NCBI GenBank assembly: GCA_003646715.1
Contig: QMLL01000129.1
Location: forward strand, 1-5,752
Length of the DNA: 5,752 bases
From: Deltaproteobacteria bacterium
Lineage (GTDB): Bacteria; Desulfobacterota; Syntrophobacteria; B119-G9
Direction of reading: 5' to 3'
The first letter of the stretch is position 1, and each line of letters starts with the position of its first letter. Below the pieces are notes generated by a model. The model was given only the letters and a program-made list of their open reading frames with translations, did not search any database and had not been told where the DNA came from. Shown here piece by piece: positions 1-4,742 of the stretch. The translations under genes were made by a program, and so were the position numbers.

Positions 1-6
1 CCACCA

Positions 7-201
7 TCATGAATGGCTGGCACACTCACGATTCCTATAAAAACCCAGGAGAAATTCGGCATCCTTCGGTGAAAGATCGAATTTTGCTATTGCTTTATTT
101 ACCAACGATAATACATCGGCATTCGGGTCTTCTTCAAGCACATTGGATACCCACCTGATCGCCTTTTTGATCGCTTCTCCCTCTGGAATCACCGTAGTCA
201 T
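7..201 (-). CDS. Small conserved-looking helical protein, function unknown (64 aa)
   Basis: I do not recognise a named family. The 64-residue product is mostly predicted helix. A first amphipathic segment (residues 8-23, with IRWVSNVL) is followed by an acidic turn (EEDPNAD, 23-29), a second helix (30-41) and a third segment with the motif FDLSPKDAEFLL (41-52). There is no signal peptide or membrane segment. A longer reading frame opens with GTG at 243, but that start has no ribosome binding site. The ATG at 201 is preceded by AGGGAG with a 6-base spacer, so I chose it. It is the third gene of a leftward cluster, 63 bases after the HsdR_N-like gene. A possible promoter of its own overlaps the end of that gene. 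The compact three-helix look would suit a small adaptor or DNA- or protein-binding subunit, but that is speculation. Confidence 0.72.
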   Translation of the reverse strand: MTTVIPEGEAIKKAIRWVSNVLEEDPNADVLSLVNKAIAKFDLSPKDAEFLLGFYRNRECASHS

Positions 202-243
202 AGTTATCTCCCTTCTCAACCTCTCCTCACATAACTTTACCAC

Positions 244-272
244 TCTATAATCTTAGGCTTGCTTCTATTCAA
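244..272 (-). promoter_or_regulatory. Candidate sigma70 promoter for the 64-aa gene
   Basis: Read on the minus strand, TTGAAT (272-267) is followed after exactly 17 bases by TATAGA (249-244). Each hexamer matches the sigma70 consensus at 4 of 6 positions. Transcription would start about 35 bases before the ATG at 201. The -35 box lies inside the last codons of the upstream HsdR_N-like gene, so this would be an internal promoter giving the small protein extra or independent expression. AT-rich sequence makes chance matches common. Confidence 0.3.
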
Positions 273-825
273 ATCTTGTAATGCAAAATTCGTCGTCACA
301 CTCGCTGGAATGTTCTATGGCTTCATAAACAAAAAGAAACCTACGTTCAATTTCCTTTCTGGTTTCCGGAAGTTTTTTAACTTGTCGGTCTTTCATCATA
401 GCAATGAGCTCAGATTTCTCTGGAATTGCATCCATTCCAGTTCCGATTACTTTCCCGGACTCTACGTCAAGTATCTCTGCTTCTGTGCCGTTCGTAATTA
501 CAGCAAAAGGTATAACTTCTACATCCATCACTCTGGCTGCAGCCAAAACCACTCTTTCTCTGGACACCAGTGATCCGGGGCCATACTTGATGAGCATTGC
601 TCGTCGTCCGTTAATCTTCACAATAAAATCAATCATTGCGGTTGCCTTTTCCTTGCCACAAACCAGGTCCAATGTTGGTTTTACTTCAATATCGTTCTTC
701 TCGTAACCAAGTTCCTCCACCAGAAACCTGGCTATTCTTTGACGTATTCTTTCGTCGTCCGTATCTGTTATCTCTTGCCCCATAATGAAATCTATGGTTT
801 TCCCGAGTATCCTGTGATGTCCCAT
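265..825 (-). CDS. HsdR N-terminal-domain-like protein (PD-(D/E)xK fold) with degenerate active site
   Basis: This 186-residue soluble protein resembles the type I restriction HsdR N-terminal domain (HSDR_N/HSDR_N_2 families), which is a PD-(D/E)xK nuclease fold. Visible elements are an N-terminal helix ERIRQRIARFLVEELGY (25-41), a strand with aspartate D66 in AMIDFIV, a strand RRAMLIKYGPGS (74-85), a helix SRERVVLAAARVM (88-100) and the typical later strand FAVITNGTEAEILD (107-120). An active family member would carry E-x-K on the second strand. Here the position reads L78-I-K80, so the acidic residue is absent and cleavage is doubtful. The charged C-terminus (about 145-186) includes CDDEFC. 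No helicase or translocase domain and no modification or specificity genes adjoin it, so it is not a restriction system. It starts 27 bases after the B12-domain gene. A GGGGA sits about 12 bases before the first ATG. An internal ATG at residue 15 has no better site. Confidence 0.75.
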   Translation of the reverse strand: MGHHRILGKTIDFIMGQEITDTDDERIRQRIARFLVEELGYEKNDIEVKPTLDLVCGKEKATAMIDFIVKINGRRAMLIKYGPGSLVSRERVVLAAARVMDVEVIPFAVITNGTEAEILDVESGKVIGTGMDAIPEKSELIAMMKDRQVKKLPETRKEIERRFLFVYEAIEHSSECDDEFCITRFE

Positions 826-852
826 GCCTTATACCATCCCCTGATATCCACC

Positions 853-1251
853 CTAGTCTATATGCTTTATGTTTTCCTTGGCCCACTGTATAAGTTCAGC
901 ATAAGTGGTACCTTTGGGAAAAAATTCCACAACTCCCATTTCCTTAATTTTGGGAATATCCGCCTCGTCTAAAAAACCACCGGCGGTTACTTTGATATCC
1001 TCGACGTTTTCCTTTTTCAACAGTTCAAAGATCTTGGAAAACCTATTTATGTCTGCCCCCGGTAACGTTGTAATTCCGATGTGATCCACAGATTCCTGCA
1101 AAGCTGCGGACACAATGGCTTCCGGTTCCTGCAGGTCAGTATAAATAACTTCAAATCCAGCTTCACTGAATGCACTAGCAAGCTTCATCATGGCTGTCTC
1201 GAAACCATCACCCATCTTAGCCATGAGAATCCTTATCTTCCTATCCTTCAT
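853..1251 (-). CDS. Stand-alone cobalamin-binding-domain protein (methylmalonyl-CoA mutase C-terminal type), lacking the Co-ligand His
   Basis: The 132 residues align by eye over their full length with the C-terminal B12-binding domain of methylmalonyl-CoA mutase, a flavodoxin-like fold. They begin with the family's RIRILMAKMG strand (6-14) and continue with a GFEVIYTDLQEPEAIVSAAL segment (32-51), IGITTLPGAD (58-67, the S-x-L loop region) and VTAGGFLDEADIPKIKEMGV (88-107, the GG loop), ending FFPKGTTYAELI. In active domains the first loop carries D-x-H-x-x-G (usually DGHDRG), whose His coordinates cobalt from below. Here it reads DGFETA, with one residue fewer before it, so both His and Gly are missing. 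The SxL serine is also changed (TTL). The domain may bind corrinoid differently, bind another ligand, or act as a sensor or scaffold. The start is firm: AAGGAG lies 5 bases before the ATG. It is the first gene of the leftward cluster and divergent from the B12 importer operon. Confidence 0.85.
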   Translation of the reverse strand: MKDRKIRILMAKMGDGFETAMMKLASAFSEAGFEVIYTDLQEPEAIVSAALQESVDHIGITTLPGADINRFSKIFELLKKENVEDIKVTAGGFLDEADIPKIKEMGVVEFFPKGTTYAELIQWAKENIKHID

Positions 1252-1300
1252 CTTTTCTCCTTCCGCTTCATCAGAAAATAATCTCTTTTTGACAAACTAA

Positions 1301-1330
1301 CCAGCATTGCTGGACTCAATGTGGCCAGCA
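1301..1330. repeat. Three-arm inverted repeat CCAGCA / TGCTGG / CCAGCA
   Basis: CCAGCA (1301-1306), a single T, TGCTGG (1308-1313), then 11 bases and CCAGCA again (1325-1330). The middle arm can pair with either neighbour. The first two arms form a compact 13-base palindrome typical in size for a regulator binding site. The second pair could form a 6-bp hairpin. The element lies 50-79 bases upstream of the B12-domain start codon, probably in its 5' leader or promoter. An operator or a small attenuator are both possible. Confidence 0.5.
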
Positions 1331-1340
1331 ACAACGAACA

Positions 1341-1389
1341 ATGAAAGCTCCTGTCTCAAGATAGGCTTAGCAGAATAGGAGACTTTCAT
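1341..1389. repeat. 49-base imperfect hairpin in the divergent region
   Basis: The arms ATGAAAG (1341-1347) and CTTTCAT (1383-1389) pair perfectly. After a bulged A at 1382, CTCCT (1348-1352) pairs with AGGAG (1377-1381), and TCT (1354-1356) pairs with AGA (1372-1374) with a possible G-T pair between them. That gives about 16 pairs with two bulged A residues around a 15-base loop. Neither side is followed by a T-tract, so this is not a simple terminator. It could be an operator, an RNA leader structure for the leftward operon, or a small mobile-type palindrome. Confidence 0.55.
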
Positions 1390-1439
1390 ATAAACCCTTC
1401 ATGGATTAATAATCTATCCTCATTTCAAAAACAACCGAG

Positions 1440-1467
1440 AAGCAAATTCGGACAAAACTCTTTGCTT
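1440..1467. repeat. AAGCAAA / TTTGCTT inverted repeat overlapping a candidate -35 box
   Basis: AAGCAAA (1440-1446) and TTTGCTT (1461-1467) form a perfect 7-bp inverted repeat with a 14-base gap. The right arm contains the candidate -35 hexamer of the btuFCD promoter, which is where a repressor operator would sit. The centre-to-centre spacing of 21 bases, two helical turns, would suit a dimeric regulator. This is position-based inference only. Confidence 0.35.
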
Positions 1468-1489
1468 GCTCTTTAATTCTTTTGATAAT
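1462..1489 (+). promoter_or_regulatory. Candidate sigma70 promoter for btuFCD
   Basis: TTGCTT (1462-1467, 3 of 6 to consensus), a 16-base spacer and GATAAT (1484-1489, 5 of 6). The transcript would start near 1496 and carry a leader of about 120 bases if translation begins at 1617, or about 55 if it begins at 1551. It is the best rightward candidate I could find in the intergenic region. The -35 is poor, which fits an activated or regulated promoter. Confidence 0.4.
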
Positions 1490-1616
1490 AGATTGTTAAC
1501 TTGTGCGCTAATCAGAGCTATCGCAATGCAACAGTTTTGCTTGGTATTTAATGATTTTTTCCTTATTTCACAAAAGAAAGTTTGGCAGTTCCCGACTCCA
1601 CTGTACAGTTAGAATC

Positions 1617-2564
1617 ATGTTGAATCTTAACACGCAGCCACAATCCCTAACAAAGGGATTTAAACTCTTTTTAGTGATTTCAATCATTTTTGCATTAAGT
1701 TCGCCGTCCATTGCTGGCACCGCGAAACCCCGCATAGTAACAGATCAGCTGGGACGGAAGGTCACTTTGCCCGCTGATCCGAAGCGAGTTGTTGCCTTTG
1801 CCCCCAGTATCACAGAAATCATTTTTGATCTCAAGCAAGAAAAACGATTGGTGGGTGTCACCCAGTTCAGCGATTTTCCTCCGAAGGCTCAACTACTTCC
1901 TAAGGTCGGATCATACGTACATCTGGATATTGAACGCATAGTTTCTTTAGATCCTGATCTGTGCATAGGCATCAAGGATGGCAATCCTCGACACGTCGTC
2001 TACAAGTTAGACAGGCTCGGAATACCGGTTTATGTGGTTGATCCAAGAGATCTAAATTCTGTTATGAATACTGTGCTGGAAATCGGGTCGCTGCTCAATG
2101 CAAACAAAGAAGCTGCCGAAGTGGCTAAAAACATGCACAACAGAATTGAAAATATTAAAAAAATTGTTCGCCGAGCAAAGACTAAACCAAGGGTGTTTTT
2201 TCAGATTGGAATTTCTCCTATTGTTTCCGTGGGGACAAATACATTTATAAACGAGTTGATAGCCCTTGCAGGTGGTATCAACATAACGGCAGGGCCAAAT
2301 CCGTACCCCAGATATAGTATTGAGCAGGTATTGAATCTCAAGCCGGATATCATCATCATAACTTCCATGGCACGCGGTTCTGAGAAAATATTTGAATCGG
2401 TGAAGAAACAGTGGGAGAAATGGCCAGAAATACCGGCCTGTCGCAATCATAAGATTTTCCTGGTCGATTCAAATCTCTTCGATCGCCCAACTCCGAGGCT
2501 GGTACAGGGACTGGAAATCCTGCTAAAGTTGCTACATCCTGAACTTGTTGGAGATAAGCGGTGA
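1617..2564 (+). CDS. btuF: Periplasmic cobalamin-binding protein of ABC importer (BtuF-like)
   Basis: This is the substrate-binding subunit of a class III (type II importer) ABC system, which captures corrinoid in the periplasm and delivers it to the permease. From the ATG at 1617 it is 315 aa with a Sec signal: K14 in KGFKLFLVISIIFAL, then SSPSIA|G with likely cleavage after residue 33. There is no lipobox cysteine. The mature part follows E. coli BtuF: FAPSITEIIF (61-70), VTQFSDFPPKAQ (81-92), IERIVSLDPDL (105-115), a GN in KDGNPR (120-125), VFFQIGISP (193-201) and LFDRPTPR (287-294, matching WFERASPR). The first-lobe docking glutamate is kept (E106), and the second-lobe one is replaced by aspartate (D289). 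An in-frame ATG at 1551 would add 22 residues before the signal. Neither start has a clear ribosome site, and 1617 gives a normal signal peptide. Its stop overlaps the next start. Confidence 0.85.
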   Translation: MLNLNTQPQSLTKGFKLFLVISIIFALSSPSIAGTAKPRIVTDQLGRKVTLPADPKRVVAFAPSITEIIFDLKQEKRLVGVTQFSDFPPKAQLLPKVGSYVHLDIERIVSLDPDLCIGIKDGNPRHVVYKLDRLGIPVYVVDPRDLNSVMNTVLEIGSLLNANKEAAEVAKNMHNRIENIKKIVRRAKTKPRVFFQIGISPIVSVGTNTFINELIALAGGINITAGPNPYPRYSIEQVLNLKPDIIIITSMARGSEKIFESVKKQWEKWPEIPACRNHKIFLVDSNLFDRPTPRLVQGLEILLKLLHPELVGDKR

Positions 2565-3571
2565 AAAGGAATAATTCTTACATTGGCAGACGAATATTAT
2601 CTGTGCTAGTGATTAGCAGTATATTCCTTGCCCTGTGCATGCTACTTGGTATCGCTGTAGGATCTACCACCAAAAACTGGAAAGAAATATTTAACCTACT
2701 AGCCAGCCTTACGGATTACAACACACTGACATCAACCATAATATGGAAGATCCGGTTCCCCAGAGTTATCCTTGCAACACTGGTAGGCAGTACTCTTTCT
2801 CTTGGCGGATTGACATTTCAGGCCCTTCTCAGGAATCCTCTGGCAGAGCCATACATCCTCGGGATTTCTGGAGGTGCAGCCGTTGGAGCCATTATGGGAA
2901 TTCTGCTTGGGTTTTCCAATTATCCGGGCGTTGCTTTACTATCGTTCGGCGGTAGCATGGTCACCCTGGCCCTAGTAATCCTTATCGCATCAGGGCAAAG
3001 TTCCATTAAAGAAGATTCCCTATTGCTGGCCGGCGTCATGGTTAATGCTTTCTGTTCATCCATAATTATCTTTCTGGTTTCCCTTACACAGGATGCAAGA
3101 CTCCACAGCATCATGTTCTGGCTGATGGGAGACCTTTCGCTTTCATCTTCTAACCAGGTATTTGCCCTTGCAATTTTTCTCGTCCCTTGTTTTATATCAG
3201 TGTTTGCTCTGGCCAGACCACTGAACCTGATAGTTATGGGCAAGGACACTGCGGAAAACCTGGGTATAAACACGAAAGTAGTTTACCTGATCTCGCTTGT
3301 TCTCATATCTTTAATGGTAAGCGCAGTGGTATGTCAGTCAGGTCTGGTAGGATTCGTCGGCTTAGTAATTCCTCACCTGTTGAGAATGATTCTTGGAGCC
3401 GATCATCGTGTTCTTATTCCGGCATCGATTATTGGAGGTGGAGGATACATGGTTTTGTGTGATGTTCTTGCTCGCGTTTTGCCTTCCCAAGGTGAGATGC
3501 CGGTAGGGGTAATAACGGCTATGATTGGCGCACCCCTTTTCATTTTCCTATTGAAGAGCTCAAGGGCATGA
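2561..3571 (+). CDS. btuC: Cobalamin/corrinoid ABC transporter permease (BtuC-like, FecCD family)
   Basis: This 336-aa inner-membrane permease is of usual FecCD/BtuC length and very hydrophobic, with about ten predicted membrane helices. Family landmarks in order are RFPRVILATLVG (65-76), RNPLAEPYILGISGGA (91-106), the cytoplasmic MGKDTAENLGINT segment (226-238) expected to form the coupling helix that contacts the ATPase, GLVGFVGLVIPHLLRMILG (261-279) with ADHR after it, and the C-terminal MPVGVITAMIGAPLFIFLL (313-331). A homodimer would form the translocation path. Translation starts at a GTG whose last two bases form part of the btuF stop (GTGA overlap). GGAGA a few bases upstream serves as ribosome site, so translational coupling is likely. 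FecCD permeases also carry ferric siderophores and haem. Corrinoid is favoured here because of the BtuF-like partner. Confidence 0.88.
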   Translation: MKRNNSYIGRRILSVLVISSIFLALCMLLGIAVGSTTKNWKEIFNLLASLTDYNTLTSTIIWKIRFPRVILATLVGSTLSLGGLTFQALLRNPLAEPYILGISGGAAVGAIMGILLGFSNYPGVALLSFGGSMVTLALVILIASGQSSIKEDSLLLAGVMVNAFCSSIIIFLVSLTQDARLHSIMFWLMGDLSLSSSNQVFALAIFLVPCFISVFALARPLNLIVMGKDTAENLGINTKVVYLISLVLISLMVSAVVCQSGLVGFVGLVIPHLLRMILGADHRVLIPASIIGGGGYMVLCDVLARVLPSQGEMPVGVITAMIGAPLFIFLLKSSRA

Positions 3572-4371
3572 AAGTGGCGATAAGTGCAAAAAATATTAAC
3601 GTATACTACGGAAAGAACCGCATTATCAAAGACCTAACTTTTGACGTCAGTTGCGGTGAATTTTTCATCATCATAGGCCCGAATGGATCTGGTAAAACTA
3701 CTTTACTTAAGACGATATGCGGGTCTATCAGTGTAAAGCAAGGTAAAATAACCATTTTCGATAAGTCAATTGACCAGTATTCAAGAAAAATCCTGGCACG
3801 TTTTATCGCCGTGGTACCCCAGGAAACTCAGATTGATTCCCCCTTCAAGGTGTCAGAAATTGTCTTAATGGGCAGAACTCCTCACCTGGGCGTTCTGGAA
3901 TTCGAAAAAGATCGGGATTTTCAATTTGCAGCTGACGCAATGAAATTCACCAACGTCTATCATCTGCGCGACAGGAAACTGACGGAGCTCAGTAGCGGAG
4001 AAAAGCAGCGAGTTATGATTGCCCGAGCACTGTGCCAGGAACCCAGCATCATTTTACTTGATGAACCTACCTCTGCCCTCGACTTATCTCACCAGTTAAA
4101 TATTATGGATCTGATGGAAAGGTTGAAAAAAGAGCGGGACATGACAGTCGTGATGGTGTCCCACGACTTGAACCTGGCCGCCATGTATGCCGATAAGTTG
4201 ATACTCATCAAGGACGGTCAGGCTGTGAGCATAGGCAAGCCCAAGGATGTTCTAACCTTTGATAAGCTTGAAAAGACTTACAATTGCGTGCTGCTGGTAG
4301 ACGAACACCCCGCCGGGAAGGTGCCTAGAGTCACCCTCGTTCCCCAAAAATTTATCGTTCAGGATAATTAG
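3568..4371 (+). CDS. btuD: Cobalamin/corrinoid ABC transporter ATPase (BtuD/FecE-like)
   Basis: This 267-aa nucleotide-binding subunit would drive the BtuC-like permease from the cytoplasmic face. All ABC motifs are intact: Walker A GPNGSGKTT (37-45), Q-loop Q85 in VVPQE, signature LSSGEKQR (141-148), Walker B IILLDEP (161-167), D-loop SALD (169-172) and H-loop H199 in VMVSHD. The line IVLMGRTPHLG (98-108) after the Q-loop is characteristic of the FecE/BtuD/HmuV branch. The C-terminal stretch from about 230 (FDKLEKTYNCVLLVD) is the usual extension of this branch. The ATG overlaps the btuC stop as ATGA, which implies coupled translation and fixed stoichiometry. No further gene is packed behind it, so btuFCD is the complete three-gene operon within view. 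Confidence 0.9.
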   Translation: MKVAISAKNINVYYGKNRIIKDLTFDVSCGEFFIIIGPNGSGKTTLLKTICGSISVKQGKITIFDKSIDQYSRKILARFIAVVPQETQIDSPFKVSEIVLMGRTPHLGVLEFEKDRDFQFAADAMKFTNVYHLRDRKLTELSSGEKQRVMIARALCQEPSIILLDEPTSALDLSHQLNIMDLMERLKKERDMTVVMVSHDLNLAAMYADKLILIKDGQAVSIGKPKDVLTFDKLEKTYNCVLLVDEHPAGKVPRVTLVPQKFIVQDN

Positions 4372-4387
4372 ATAAAAATGATCAGGC

Positions 4388-4406
4388 ATGTATGTAAATC
4401 ATACAT
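4388..4406. repeat. ATGTATG / CATACAT inverted repeat after btuD
   Basis: A perfect 7-bp stem (4388-4394 with 4400-4406) around the 5-base loop TAAAT, 16 bases after the btuD stop. The position suits a transcript 3' end. The stem is AT-rich and is followed by AAGAAA rather than T residues, so it is a poor intrinsic terminator. It may stabilise the 3' end of the btuFCD messenger, or may be coincidental. Confidence 0.4.
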
Positions 4407-4493
4407 AAGAAACCCTATTGCCAGCACATTCTAGAAAAGGAAACCCAGAGAAATAGAATAAATATGTTTGCCAGCAGTAAATATATTTTGATT

Positions 4494-4515
4494 TTAATAT
4501 CATATATGATATTAA
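4494..4515. repeat. Perfect 22-bp palindrome
   Basis: The left half TTAATATCATA is followed directly by its exact reverse complement, giving an uninterrupted 22-bp palindrome with no central gap. Perfect two-fold symmetry of this length is typical of a dimeric regulator's operator. It lies 122 bases after btuD and 227 bases before the FHA-GAF start, in very AT-rich sequence, which raises the chance of accidental symmetry somewhat. Confidence 0.5.
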
Positions 4516-4620
4516 TGGGACCTAGAAGTTAACACGGTCAGTTCTGTGATGGATTTTCCTTCTGGTGAAATTGTCCAAACATCAGTGAAGTAGGCGATTC
4601 TTAATTTCTTAGCAATTGAT

Positions 4621-4670
4621 GCCACATTTTTATGGCTTATTTATTGCACCATAAAAAGAGTGGCTTTTTC
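4621..4670 (+). terminator. Likely intrinsic terminator
   Basis: GCCAC (4621-4625) pairs with GTGGC (4660-4664). After a small internal loop (A against GA), TTTTTATGG (4627-4635) pairs with CCATAAAAA (4649-4657). The 14 pairs close a 13-base loop and are followed immediately by TTTTTC. The G+C-rich base next to the T-tract is what a rho-independent terminator needs in the rightward direction. It would end btuFCD read-through or a small RNA, and it insulates the FHA-GAF gene 73 bases on. Confidence 0.72.
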
Positions 4671-4699
4671 TTCGGACAACTTGTTATCTTTATTATAGT
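4671..4699 (+). promoter_or_regulatory. Weak candidate promoter for the FHA-GAF gene
   Basis: TTCGGA (4671-4676, 3 of 6) and TATAGT (4694-4699, 5 of 6) are separated by 17 bases, directly after the terminator. Transcription would begin near 4706 and leave a leader of about 37 bases. No sigma54-type GG-N10-GC element was seen here. Confidence 0.3.
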
Positions 4700-4742
4700 G
4701 GTGCTTAGGATCAAAAACCCAAGGTCTCAGGTTTAAAAAGAA

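Larger units (their letters stand above)
1252..1616. other. Divergent intergenic control region
   Basis: These 365 bases separate the leftward B12-domain cluster from the rightward btuFCD operon. I find no convincing gene. The region is AT-rich and unusually dense in inverted repeats, which are listed separately. One rightward sigma70-like promoter is visible. I could not pick out a credible leftward promoter for the B12-domain gene. If the btuF start is really at 1551, the region shortens by 66 bases. A string resembling the B12 box of cobalamin riboswitches occurs near 1588-1605, but the rest of that structure is missing. Confidence 0.6.
4372..4742. other. AT-rich intergenic region between btuD and the FHA-GAF gene
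   Basis: These 371 bases hold no convincing protein gene. An 18-codon frame at 4378-4434 lacks a ribosome site. Visible elements, listed separately, are a 7-bp inverted repeat just after btuD, a perfect 22-bp palindrome, a terminator-like hairpin with T-tract and a weak sigma70 promoter candidate. A non-coding RNA ending at the terminator is possible, but I recognise no known RNA family here. Confidence 0.55.

Noticed and set aside
202..243. GTG start extending the 64-aa protein by 14 residues
   Set aside because: There is no ribosome site before it. The AGGGAG in front of the ATG at 201 would then lie inside the coding sequence.
265..825. Type I restriction-modification system
   Set aside because: Only an N-terminal-like domain is present. 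There is no helicase part and no HsdM or HsdS gene nearby, and the ExK acidic residue is missing.
1581..1609. B12-box-like string (CCCGACTCCACTGTA) suggesting a cobalamin riboswitch
   Set aside because: The upstream GGGAA and GGTG-AA elements and the downstream closing stem are absent, and the string lies at the very end of the leader or inside the longer btuF frame.
1600..1609. ACTGTACAGT palindrome, reminiscent of LexA-type CTGT/ACAG half-sites
   Set aside because: The half-sites abut with no spacer, whereas an E. coli LexA box has eight bases between them. A 10-bp palindrome alone is weak evidence.
1551..1616. Upstream ATG extending btuF by 22 residues
   Set aside because: It has no ribosome site and would put a long basic stretch before the signal peptide. 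It cannot be fully excluded.
2052..2450. 132-codon minus-strand frame opposite btuF
   Set aside because: It lies wholly within the conserved BtuF-like coding sequence and has no recognisable domain.
4378..4434. 18-codon open frame just after btuD
   Set aside because: It has no ribosome binding site, no recognisable peptide features, and overlaps an inverted repeat.
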